Assembly (NCBI RefSeq): GCF_030580865.1
Contig: NZ_JAUQSY010000002.1
Coordinates: forward strand, 248,001-312,000
DNA from: Hymenobacter aranciens
GTDB taxonomy: Bacteria > Bacteroidota > Bacteroidia > Cytophagales > Hymenobacteraceae
Length of the DNA stretch: 64,000 nucleotides
Direction: 5' to 3'
Under the pieces are notes generated by a model, which saw nothing but the letters and a program-made list of their open reading frames with translations, had not been told where the DNA came from and made no database searches. Below are positions 55,440-63,060 of this stretch, one piece after another (the stretch's first letter is position 1; the number at the start of each line of letters is the position of its first letter). Both the position numbers and the translations under genes were made by a program.

Positions 55440-55668
55440 TGGTCGTTTCGTAGTGAGTGAAGAAGTTCGGCAACGAAACCCCCAGCGTCCGGCATAAGGT
55501 CAGGATATTCAGCAGCGAAGGATTCCGCTCGCCCCGCTCAATCTGGCCGATGTAGGTGCGATGAAAACCACAACGACTGGCCAGTTCTTCCTGCGATAGT
55601 CGCTGCCCGGTCCGCCAGTGGCGCACGGCTTGCCCGAATGCTTTGAGTTGTTGTTCCCGCACCCCCAA
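55423..55668 (-). CDS. Xre-type controller protein of the R-M system
   Basis: 81 residues. One helix-turn-helix: SQEELASRCGFHRTYIGQIE with RGERNPSLLNILTLCRTLGV, as in C proteins of R-M systems. Its 3' end overlaps the restriction gene by 17 bp, the usual C-R operon layout. It probably binds the palindrome 6 bp upstream and times restriction after methylation. Intact, unlike R and M. Confidence 0.85.
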   Translation of the reverse strand: MGVREQQLKAFGQAVRHWRTGQRLSQEELASRCGFHRTYIGQIERGERNPSLLNILTLCRTLGVSLPNFFTHYETTIGTSV

Positions 55669-55673
55669 AACAC

Positions 55674-55711
55674 GCTACTTATTGTCGGCAGCACAACCGA
55701 CAATAAGTAGC
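55674..55711. promoter_or_regulatory. Candidate C-protein operator
   Basis: GCTACTTATTGTCGG (55674-55688) and CCGACAATAAGTAGC (55697-55711) are a perfect 15-bp palindrome with an 8-nt spacer, directly upstream of the controller gene and also between it and the divergent GH92 gene. Confidence 0.6.
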
Positions 55712-55741
55712 ATTTTCGGGCGCCCGCCCTAACTTGCCCCC

Positions 55742-58090
55742 ATGAAGCTCCCCCTGCTCCTGCCCCTCCTGCTGGCCCTGCCGCTCCTCGCTCCCGCCCA
55801 AAAAGCCACCCCGGCCCCGGAAAACCTCCTGCAATATGCCCACCCGCTGGTGGGCACCCAAAAGATGGGCCACACCTACCCCGGCGCCACGGTGCCCTTC
55901 GGCATGGTGCAGCTCTCACCCGATACCGATACGCTTAGCTACGAGCTCAACGGCAAATACAACCCCGACATTTACAAGTATTGCGCGGGCTATAACTACG
56001 ACGATAAAACCATCGTCGGCTTCAGCCACACCCACTTCAGCGGCACCGGGCACTCCGATTTGGGCGACTTCCTCCTCATGCCCACCACCGGCCCGCTGCA
56101 GCTCAACCCCGGCACCGCCGACCGGCCCCAGGGCGGCTTCCGTTCCGCGTATTCGCACAAAAACGAAGTGGCCGAGCCCGGTTATTATAAGATATTGCTC
56201 GACGACCACCGCATCCTGGCCGAGCTCACCGCCACTACCCGCGTGGGGCTGCACCAGTATACGTTTCCGGACCGGGAGCCCGCGCACATCATTCTGGACA
56301 TGATGGCCGGCATCTACAACTACCCCGACAAAAACGTGTGGAGCTACGCCCGCATCGAAAACGACTCCACCGTGACCGGCTACCGCCAGACCACCGGCTG
56401 GGGCCGCACCCGAACAGTGTACTTCGCCATGCAGTTTTCGAAGCGCTTTAAAAGCTACGGCGCGAAGAAGTTCGACCCCAAACAAACCTACCGGGGCTTC
56501 TGGGGCCGCTTCGACCAAACCCGCAACTGGCCCGAACAGGCCGGCCGCCAGCTGCGCCTGCACTTCGATTTCGACACTGCCCCAAGCGAAAAGATACTAA
56601 TCAAATTCGCCCTCTCGCCCGTGAGCAGCGCCGGCGCCCTGGCCAATATGCAGGCCGAGCTGCCCGGCTGGAACTTCAACGCGACGAAGCAGCAGGCCCA
56701 GCAGCTCTGGCAGCAGGAGCTGGCCCGCGTGACCATCCAGACGCCCGTGCGCGCCGACAAGGAAAACTTCTATACCGCCCTCTACCACGCCAGCCTCGGC
56801 CCCACCATCTACCAGGATGTGGACGGGCAGTACCGCGGCCTCGACCAGCAAACCCACCGCGCCGAGGGCTTCACCAACTACACCACCTTCTCGCTCTGGG
56901 ACACCTACCGCGCCCTGCACCCCTGGCTTAACCTCACCCAGCCCCGCCGCAACGCCGACATGGTCAACTCCATGCTGGCCCACTTCGACCAGAGCGCCGA
57001 GCACATGCTGCCCGTCTGGAGCCACCACGCCAACGAAAACTGGTGCATGAGCGGCTACCACAGCGTGTCGGTAATAGCCGATGCCGTCATCAACGGCGCC
57101 ATCCCCCGCGACCAGGCCTGGCGGGCCCTGCACGCCTGCGTCACCACCGCCCGCCACCGCTGGTACGACGGCCTCGGCGACTATATCGACCACGGCTACG
57201 TGCCCGATGCCCGCAGCGGCACCTCGGTTTCCACCACTCTCGAATTTGCCTACGACGACTGGTGCATTGAGCGGCTCGCCTATTATATCGGCGAAGCCGT
57301 GTACGACGGCGGCCCAGTGTCGACCGAATTCCAGGCCCGCGCCACCAACTGGCAAAACGTCTTCGACGCCCGCATCGGCTTCATGCGCCCCCGCGCCGCC
57401 CCCGCCGCCACCGGCCAGGCCCCCGGCCCGTTCCGCCCCAAGTTCGACGTGCTCAGCACCAACGGCCAGGGCTTCATCGAAGGCAACGCCTGGAACTACA
57501 GCCTCTTCGTGCCGCACGACCCCGCCGGCCTCATCGCCCGCCTCGGCGGCCCCGCCCGCTTCGTGCCCCACCTCGATTCGCTCTTCACCATGCCCCTGCC
57601 CGACCGCTTCTTCGCCGAAACCGAGGACATCACCCGCGAGGGCATCATCGGCGGCTACGTGCACGGCAACGAGCCCGCCCACCACGTGGCCTACCTCTAC
57701 AACTACGCCGGCCAGCCCCACAAAACCCAGGCCCAGGTGCGCAACATCCTCGCCTGCCAGTACCACCCCAGCCCCGATGGCCTCGGCGGCAACGACGACT
57801 GCGGCCAGATGAGCGCCTGGTACCTCTTCTCGGCCCTGGGTTTCTACCCTGTCGCCCCCGCCTCGGGCCAGTACGCCCTCGGCAGCCCCCTCGTCCACGG
57901 CGCCGTCCTCCACCTCGACAACGGTAAGGAGTTCATCATCCGCGTCAAAAACCAAAGCCCCAAAAACGTCTACGTGCAGCGCGTCAGCCTCAACGGCCAG
58001 CCGCTGACGCAGCCGCTGCTGGCCCAGAGTGAGGTGGTGAAGGGCGGCACGCTGGAGTTTGTGATGGGGGCCAAACCGGCACGGAAGTAA
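55742..58090 (+). CDS. GH92 alpha-mannosidase, secreted
   Basis: 782 residues with a signal peptide (LLLALPLLAPAQ). Family motifs: YAHPLVGTQKMGHTYPGATV, VGFSHTHFSGTGHSDLGDF, FSLWDTYRALHPW, GYHSVSVIADAVINGAIP, SVSTTLEFAYDDWCIERLA, GNAWNYSLFVPHD (about 581) and GGNDDCGQMSAWYLFSALGF (about 682). Calcium-dependent inverting exo-mannosidases, often acting on alpha-1,2-mannose of glycans. The last 140 bases are duplicated at 58874-59011. Confidence 0.95.
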   Translation: MKLPLLLPLLLALPLLAPAQKATPAPENLLQYAHPLVGTQKMGHTYPGATVPFGMVQLSPDTDTLSYELNGKYNPDIYKYCAGYNYDDKTIVGFSHTHFSGTGHSDLGDFLLMPTTGPLQLNPGTADRPQGGFRSAYSHKNEVAEPGYYKILLDDHRILAELTATTRVGLHQYTFPDREPAHIILDMMAGIYNYPDKNVWSYARIENDSTVTGYRQTTGWGRTRTVYFAMQFSKRFKSYGAKKFDPKQTYRGFWGRFDQTRNWPEQAGRQLRLHFDFDTAPSEKILIKFALSPVSSAGALANMQAELPGWNFNATKQQAQQLWQQELARVTIQTPVRADKENFYTALYHASLGPTIYQDVDGQYRGLDQQTHRAEGFTNYTTFSLWDTYRALHPWLNLTQPRRNADMVNSMLAHFDQSAEHMLPVWSHHANENWCMSGYHSVSVIADAVINGAIPRDQAWRALHACVTTARHRWYDGLGDYIDHGYVPDARSGTSVSTTLEFAYDDWCIERLAYYIGEAVYDGGPVSTEFQARATNWQNVFDARIGFMRPRAAPAATGQAPGPFRPKFDVLSTNGQGFIEGNAWNYSLFVPHDPAGLIARLGGPARFVPHLDSLFTMPLPDRFFAETEDITREGIIGGYVHGNEPAHHVAYLYNYAGQPHKTQAQVRNILACQYHPSPDGLGGNDDCGQMSAWYLFSALGFYPVAPASGQYALGSPLVHGAVLHLDNGKEFIIRVKNQSPKNVYVQRVSLNGQPLTQPLLAQSEVVKGGTLEFVMGAKPARK

Positions 58091-58093
58091 GCG

Positions 58094-58124
58094 TTGCGCC
58101 GGGCGGCCCTCCGCCCTACCTTTG
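58094..58124 (+). promoter_or_regulatory. Promoter of the small membrane peptide transcript
   Basis: TTG at 58094-58096, a 20-bp spacer and TACCTTTG at 58117-58124: an exact match to the Bacteroidota consensus, the same spacing as the tRNA promoter. Confidence 0.7.
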
Positions 58125-58173
58125 CCGCAACGCACGGTTACTCCACCTCACCTCGGCTAGTCTCTAAAAAGAC

Positions 58174-58205
58174 GAAACCCCGGCTGTTGGAGCAGCCAGG
58201 GTTTC
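58174..58205 (+). promoter_or_regulatory. 5'-leader hairpin of the small peptide transcript
   Basis: GAAACCC-C-GGCTG pairs with CAGCC-A-GGGTTTC around a 6-nt loop, 40 bp before the small ORF. It may control translation or stability. Confidence 0.55.
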
Positions 58206-58244
58206 AAAGAAGCAGGTGGTCGAACACCTAATCTTCTTCCCGAA

Positions 58245-58367
58245 ATGAAAGATAAGCGTGTGCAAAAACTACTCTGGGCAGTCGGTAAGGCTGTTCTGTT
58301 GGGGTTTGCAAGTGGGGCAGCGAAGGCCATCGGCCTGTTGCTGTTCACTTACCTGCTCCAGCGGTAG
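58245..58367 (+). CDS. 40-residue single-span membrane peptide
   Basis: MKDKRVQKLLWAVGKAVLLG then FASGAAKAIGLLLFTYLLQR: a basic N-terminus, one hydrophobic helix and a basic end. Preceded by a consensus promoter and a leader hairpin, followed by a terminator, so the unit of about 280 nt looks transcribed. Shape fits type I toxin peptides or small stress/membrane regulators, but no family is recognised. Confidence 0.6.
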   Translation: MKDKRVQKLLWAVGKAVLLGFASGAAKAIGLLLFTYLLQR

Positions 58368-58374
58368 TTTGGTA

Positions 58375-58412
58375 AGGGGTCGGGCCGGAAGGTTCGGCCC
58401 CTTATTTTTTGC
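58375..58412 (+). terminator. Terminator of the small peptide gene
   Basis: AAGGGGTCGGGCC and GGTTCGGCCCCTT form a stem with G-T pairs around GGAA, followed by ATTTTTT. Confidence 0.75.
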
Positions 58413-58536
58413 TGACGCTGCAAATGTACTACAATGTATGAAAATGCAATACAGAAGCTGCTCCCTGTAACGTAGAGTTGCTGGCAATAGGTTGCAGAAA
58501 CCAATGTTTTGCCATTTTACACGTTAACTTCCCATC

Positions 58537-58875
58537 ATGAAGGCTAACTCAACTTTCTATAAAGACTCCCCGCTCCAGCTCGTCGCCTTCAACGACGTCG
58601 AAGACGAGCTCTTCGGCGCGCCCGGCACCCCCGACCGCAACGAGTACGAAGCCCGCATAGCCCTGGAGCTCCTGCCCCAGTCTATCCGCGAGTACCGCCT
58701 GCGCAACCACCTCACCCAGGACGAGCTCGGCCAGCGCCTCGGCGTACAAAAGTCCCAAATCAGCAAGCTGGAACGCAACGCCTCCAATGTGACCATTGAC
58801 ACCCTGCGCCGCGTCTTCAAAGCGCTGAATATGGAGGTGAAAATCTTATTGCAGCCAGCAGTACCGCAAGCTTAA
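58537..58875 (+). CDS. Xre-family regulator / orphan HigA-like antitoxin
   Basis: 112 residues. Helix-turn-helix LTQDELGQRLGVQKSQISKL with ERNASNVTIDTLRRVFKALN, preceded by a 45-residue N-terminal extension (FYKDSPLQLVAFNDVEDELFG). This form usually follows a RelE/HigB toxin gene; here the only upstream ORF is the 40-residue membrane peptide. The stop codon TAA sits at the exact edge of the GH92 fragment. Confidence 0.8.
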   Translation: MKANSTFYKDSPLQLVAFNDVEDELFGAPGTPDRNEYEARIALELLPQSIREYRLRNHLTQDELGQRLGVQKSQISKLERNASNVTIDTLRRVFKALNMEVKILLQPAVPQA

Positions 58876-59011
58876 ACCAAAGCCCCAAAAACGTCTACGT
58901 GCAGCGCGTCAGCCTCAACGGGCAGCCGCTGGCGCAGCCGCTGCTGGCCCAGGCCGAGGTGGTAAAGGGCGGCACGCTGGAGTTTGTGATGGGGGCGCGG
59001 CCAAAGCTCTG
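58874..59011 (+). pseudogene. Duplicated 3' fragment of the GH92 gene
   Basis: NQSPKNVYVQRVSLNGQPLA and QPLLAQAEVVKGGTLEFVMG repeat the C-terminus of the intact GH92 gene with few differences, ending TGA at 59009-59011. Homology begins abruptly at AAACCAAAGCCCC directly after the Xre gene. Confidence 0.9.
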
Positions 59012-59062
59012 AGCACAAAATACTGCAATTCAAAAACTATACGCAACAAGCTTGAATCACAT

Positions 59063-59893
59063 TCAAACAACCTTTATTTTAACAAAGGCTCTATCATCAT
59101 ATGAAACATTCCCTAAAACTCGTCCCTTCGTTGCCTTATAAGAAGTGATACATAAAGGGTCTTTTCTCAAAATAGTCTTCAGATACTTTTCAGAAGACTT
59201 TAGTGTTTTCTGCAATTGTGGATATCCGTCAGTAGCCAAAACCACATCACTCATTATAACTTTTATCACACTCACATTTTTAACATCAATTTTAAATCCA
59301 TCAAATACGGTGTAGTTATATTCACTCGCGCCACTAGCATTCTGAAATATTGTTTGCTTCAGTAACAAAGGCAAAATATACTCTCGTCCTGCATCATCAA
59401 CTACCAAATCTTCTATAGGTCTCCCACTCATAATCTCACTTTTCAAATACAACGCCCTAACCTCTGATAATATATTGTCGATTTTCTTATCGGCTTTATA
59501 AACCTCACCGTTAACAAAACATTGACAATCCCCTATCACCCATACCTCTCTTCGGTATTGACTATAAATGGCTGCACAAGCAGAAAACCTATCTGCTTTA
59601 TTAGCTTTCATATGACCGACCAGTTTATTGTTTTTATAAAAGTCGAATATTTTTTTCGTTATCAGCTCTATTGCAGAAATCACATCAGATTTACAATCTA
59701 ACGTCTTAATTGCTTCACAGACAAGTTCACTAGCAACTCTGCCAGAACTTTTACCATCAAACTTAAAATCAGTTTTACTTGTGGCACCATCTATCACGGC
59801 AGCAAAATTTGCATCATAATAAATAGCATCCTCACACAACAAAGAATTATTGTGCTTACCCATTAAGAAAGATTCAACAATCTTAAAACTCAT
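59063..59893 (-). CDS. PP2C-like phosphatase of an AT-rich two-gene cassette
   Basis: 276 residues from ATG at 59891-59893 (a TTG start nine bases upstream is possible). PP2C metal motifs: CEDAIYYDANFAAVIDGATS (Asp pair, DGAT for DGMG), SACAAIYSQYRREVWVIGDC, VVLATDGYPQL (ATDG) and SYDDRAFVKI (DD). Likely a metal-dependent Ser/Thr phosphatase or a relative with changed substrate. Much richer in A+T than the genome, so horizontally acquired. Overlaps the upstream partner by 11 bp. Confidence 0.75.
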   Translation of the reverse strand: MSFKIVESFLMGKHNNSLLCEDAIYYDANFAAVIDGATSKTDFKFDGKSSGRVASELVCEAIKTLDCKSDVISAIELITKKIFDFYKNNKLVGHMKANKADRFSACAAIYSQYRREVWVIGDCQCFVNGEVYKADKKIDNILSEVRALYLKSEIMSGRPIEDLVVDDAGREYILPLLLKQTIFQNASGASEYNYTVFDGFKIDVKNVSVIKVIMSDVVLATDGYPQLQKTLKSSEKYLKTILRKDPLCITSYKATKGRVLGNVSYDDRAFVKIKVV

Positions 59894-60632
59894 GCTTTGC
59901 AACGACTTTTATGTTAATTGGATTTTCCTCTTCAACATCGCATTCAACAATGATGAAAACACTCTGATGTATTTTCGAGAGCAAGCTATGTTGTTTAATA
60001 TACTCCTCTGTAAAGTATTTTGCAGCGGCGATGGTACCATAAGTATGGCATCCGGCAAACAAACAAACTGATGCCGGACTGGCGTCAAAAGAGGAATACG
60101 GGTTTTTCATTCTTATAATCAACCCATAATCCTTGACCACTTTCTCACCTGTTGTCTCCCCAATATAAACACGTTCACTACCTTCTACTTTCCATGATAT
60201 CTCGTCATCACTATCACAACTCACAACGCCGAGCTTGTCAATTTTCTCCAAGAATTTTCGTGTTTTTTCATTATGTTTTTTTCCCCCTAGTAATATCAAG
60301 TCATCACCCATTCTAGCTTTAAAATCCTCATCTGATAAAAAAACATTTTGGCAGGTAATATCATAGGCAGAACCTATGCTTTCTATAATGTACCCAAAGG
60401 CTTTCACTTGACCAACTCCTGTTGTTGCCTTTATATGCTGTCCTGTGTTGACACGATGCGAAGCAGACATGCAAATAGTAAGCTTTTTCACATCTTTCAA
60501 ATTCCACATTTTTTTGACTGGGTCAATTTTTTTCACATGCGTAACAACTGACTTTGATACATAGCCAAGCACACCACTTATAGCAAGCCAAATTCCTTTT
60601 GAAATAAATTCAGATTCGTACCAGGAAGCCAT
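59883..60632 (-). CDS. Membrane-anchored unknown protein, partner of the PP2C-like gene
   Basis: 249 residues from ATG at 60630-60632. One weak N-terminal hydrophobic helix (GIWLAISGVLGYVSKSVV), then a soluble region with Rossmann-like hints: KLTICMSASHR, DDLILLGGKKHNEKTRKFLE, DYGLIIRMKNPYSSF and ASVCLFAGCHTYGTIAAAKY. Family not recognised. Lys/Asp/Ile-rich, AT-rich DNA. The stop overlaps the PP2C start; the two probably work together, perhaps as a defence or signalling pair. Confidence 0.7.
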   Translation of the reverse strand: MASWYESEFISKGIWLAISGVLGYVSKSVVTHVKKIDPVKKMWNLKDVKKLTICMSASHRVNTGQHIKATTGVGQVKAFGYIIESIGSAYDITCQNVFLSDEDFKARMGDDLILLGGKKHNEKTRKFLEKIDKLGVVSCDSDDEISWKVEGSERVYIGETTGEKVVKDYGLIIRMKNPYSSFDASPASVCLFAGCHTYGTIAAAKYFTEEYIKQHSLLSKIHQSVFIIVECDVEEENPINIKVVAKHEF

Positions 60633-60678
60633 AAAAAACCACAATTGAATTACTACAAAAGACTTGGCACTAAAATGA

Positions 60679-60711
60679 AGCCGCCTGCTTCCTAATCGGA
60701 AGCGGGCGGCT
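60679..60711 (-). terminator. Terminator of the gene ending at 60734
   Basis: On the - strand AGCCGCCCGCTTCC pairs with GGAAGCAGGCGGCT around GATTA, followed by TCATTTTA. Confidence 0.7.
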
Positions 60712-60733
60712 CCGTTTCCAAAGCTACTAAAAT

Positions 60734-61420
60734 TTACGCCCCCGGCGTCACCTCTCCCTTCCCTTTCCCACCCCCCGAGTCAATAATCTTCCGCATCTGT
60801 ACGTACCCATCATAAATCGGCCGGTCAATCAGCTTAAACGCCTTCATATCCTCGTCCAGCTCGCGCAGCTCGTCCATCAGCTCGCCGAGCAGGTCTTCGA
60901 GGGCCGCGCCGGAGAGCACCCGCTCGTCAATCGTTTTGCGGGTGGCGGGCTGGGCCGTGCGGAAGTTCTCGTGGGCCTTCACCAGCGGCTTCAGGGCCGC
61001 GGCGCTGAGGCCCTGCTTGGCCAGCTCGGGGGCCACGTCGGCGCGGGCGGCGCTGCCCAGCACCGCGCCTACTACCCCGATAAACGCCAGCGGCCGCAGC
61101 TTCCGCAGCTGCTTGCCCGAGAGCGTCACCGCCGCCCGCAGGTCGTCGTCGCCCAGGCGGGTGGCCACCCGGCCCAAGGGCCCCAGCAGGGCCGGCAGCA
61201 GGTCGAGCAGCGTGGTGTGGGCCGTTTCGGCGGCCTCGGTCAGCTTCTTGGTGCGCTTGGCGGTGCCGCCCCGCGCCCCCGAAATCTTGGTGTAGATTTT
61301 CGTCACTTCGGCCGCCTGTTCGGCCGCGATTTCGCTCGCGGCGATGGAGTCGGCGTTTTCGGTTACGTAGTCCACCACCCGCCCGCACATCACCAGCTGG
61401 TCTTCTTTAAACTTGTCCAT
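60734..61420 (-). CDS. Helical hypothetical protein
   Basis: 228 residues, mostly Ala/Leu/Lys-rich helices: AAEQAAEVTKIYTKISGARG, TLLDLLPALLGPLGRVATRL, LRPLAFIGVVGAVLGSAARA, ELMDELRELDEDMKAFKLID. No signal peptide; one possible weakly hydrophobic helix at about 110-125. GC content like the core genome. No family recognised. Confidence 0.7.
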   Translation of the reverse strand: MDKFKEDQLVMCGRVVDYVTENADSIAASEIAAEQAAEVTKIYTKISGARGGTAKRTKKLTEAAETAHTTLLDLLPALLGPLGRVATRLGDDDLRAAVTLSGKQLRKLRPLAFIGVVGAVLGSAARADVAPELAKQGLSAAALKPLVKAHENFRTAQPATRKTIDERVLSGAALEDLLGELMDELRELDEDMKAFKLIDRPIYDGYVQMRKIIDSGGGKGKGEVTPGA

Positions 61421-61694
61421 GCTAATCTATGGTAAGTAACTGACGGAAAACGCCCCGCCCGCGCCCAAAGCCCTTGCTTGGGGCTGCCAAGGTACAGGTT
61501 ATTTTGAAAAGCACAATACCGCAGTTCCAACTAAAAACCCTATCCGAGTATCCCAAAACCCTATTGAGGTCCCGCTCGCCGCAATTGAAGCCCGGCAAGC
61601 AGTAAACCCGGCGAGTTATTTACCTCGTGAGCGCACGCAGTGTGCAATCGGGCGGCGGGCAGCATCCGTCTTTCATATCCCCGCTCCCGTTTGC

Positions 61695-62591
61695 ATGCGC
61701 TCCATTCTACTTGCTTCGTTAGTTGCCCTCCTGCTCAGCTTCCCGCGCATTAGCTTCGCCCAGCCCTACTCCTTCAATCCCAGTAGTACCTGGTCCTCCC
61801 GCCTGCTGCTTACTCCGCCGGCACTGTACCTGCCGGCGGGTAAGCAGCAGCTACAACGCGCCATCACCTACGTAGTGGTGGCCGGCAAGCGGCTGCGGCT
61901 GGAGGAGCTGCACTACGACCAGCAGGGCCGGCTCGATACCAGCAAAGCCTACACCTTATCCGCCGATGCGCAGGGCAACCTGCAACCGCTCCTGCAAACC
62001 CAGCGCTTCTACCGCACGCAGCTACGCGGCGATTCCCTGCGGAGCGAGGTGGAGCACTACTTCGGGCCTAATATCCCCTCCCGCAACTGGCGTATCAGCG
62101 GCAGCATCCCCCTTACCGAGCCCCTGCTCGGCACCGGCCACCAGGCCCACCAGCTGCCCGGCGCCACCCCCGGCCAGGCCGATACCCTCCGCGACGGCCC
62201 CGGGCTTTTCTGGGCGTGGTCTTACACCCCAAGCGAGCAAAAAGCTGCTTTCCACCGCGCCCAACGATACTCCGCGCACGACTACGTGGGCTGCACCGCC
62301 GAGCTGGACCTGGCCCAGCGACGCCTGACGGCCCACCTGGGCACCAGCCGCGGCGGCTCGGTTACCTATCGCCGCCGCTACGAAGGCCGCAGCCAGAACT
62401 ACACCGAAACGTGTCACAGCTCCTGGGTTTCCGGGGGCGGCGGCGCCACCACCGAAGGCGACCTGTACCGGCGCACGGTGCGCTGGCGAAAGGGCCTGTG
62501 CCGCAGCGAGCACTTCGTCGTGCTTAGCTCCTTAACCGCCGAAGGGACGTATCCCGAATTCACCGTGTACCATGCGTATACCTTTTATTAA
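61695..62591 (+). CDS. Secreted hypothetical protein
   Basis: 298 residues with a signal peptide (MRSILLASLVALLLSFPRIS, cut near SFAQP). The body is beta-rich with repeated short strands (RLRLEELHYDQQGRLDTSKA, TYRRRYEGRSQNYTETC, YRRTVRWRKGLCRSEHFVVL). The sequence up to DTSKAY resembles the variable-strand repeats of WG/MORN-type proteins only loosely. No family claimed. The 275 bp upstream contain nothing recognisable. Confidence 0.7.
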   Translation: MRSILLASLVALLLSFPRISFAQPYSFNPSSTWSSRLLLTPPALYLPAGKQQLQRAITYVVVAGKRLRLEELHYDQQGRLDTSKAYTLSADAQGNLQPLLQTQRFYRTQLRGDSLRSEVEHYFGPNIPSRNWRISGSIPLTEPLLGTGHQAHQLPGATPGQADTLRDGPGLFWAWSYTPSEQKAAFHRAQRYSAHDYVGCTAELDLAQRRLTAHLGTSRGGSVTYRRRYEGRSQNYTETCHSSWVSGGGGATTEGDLYRRTVRWRKGLCRSEHFVVLSSLTAEGTYPEFTVYHAYTFY

Positions 62592-62639
62592 ACCAACACC
62601 CGCGAAGCACCGGGCCTTGGCATAGCTCCCCCCGCTAGT

Positions 62640-62990
62640 CCCATTTCCCAAACGGCACTTGGCATAGCCGAAACGCTATTCTCCCTCCCCAAACGGCATT
62701 TGGCATAGCTGAAACGCTGTTCTTCCTCCCTAAACGGCACTTGGCGCACCCTAAACACCATTCCGCTATTCCCAAACACCCCTTGACCTTGCCCAAACGG
62801 CACTTGGCGGTCCCCAAACACCCCTTGGCTATTCCCAAACACCATTCGACGCTGCTAAAACGGCATTTGGCTAAGGCAAAACACCATTCGACCCTGCCCA
62901 AACGGCATTTGGCTAAAGCAAAACCGGACTTGGCGGACCTTAAACACCATTCGACCGTCCCCCAACACCCCACGACCCTGCCCAAACACC
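62640..62990. repeat. Degenerate 21-bp minisatellite
   Basis: About 16 units around CCCAAACGGCACTTGGC and AAACACCATTCGAC alternate at 21-22 bp. Open frames cross it on both strands, giving seven-residue periodicities (LPKRHLA on +, AKCRLGR and EWCLGIA on -); none is convincing as a gene. It separates the hypothetical gene from the catalase. Confidence 0.8.
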
Positions 62991-63005
62991 TCCCGGCCCC
63001 ACGCA

Positions 63006-63039
63006 AACGGCCCCCGCCAGCAAGCTGACGGGGGCCGTT
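63006..63039. terminator. Terminator of the catalase gene
   Basis: AACGGCCCCCG pairs with CGGGGGCCGTT around CCAGCAAGCTGA, 22 bp past the stop codon of the leftward catalase gene. Confidence 0.7.
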
Positions 63040-63060
63040 CAATCCATTCAACCCTAAACC

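Noticed and set aside
56597..58135. 512-codon open frame antisense to the GH92 gene
   Set aside because: Gly/Val/Ala-rich mirror of a codon-biased gene; no family features and GH92 is unambiguous.
62640..62990. Minisatellite as a CRISPR array
   Set aside because: No constant repeat with variable spacers of even length, units are degenerate and no cas gene is present.
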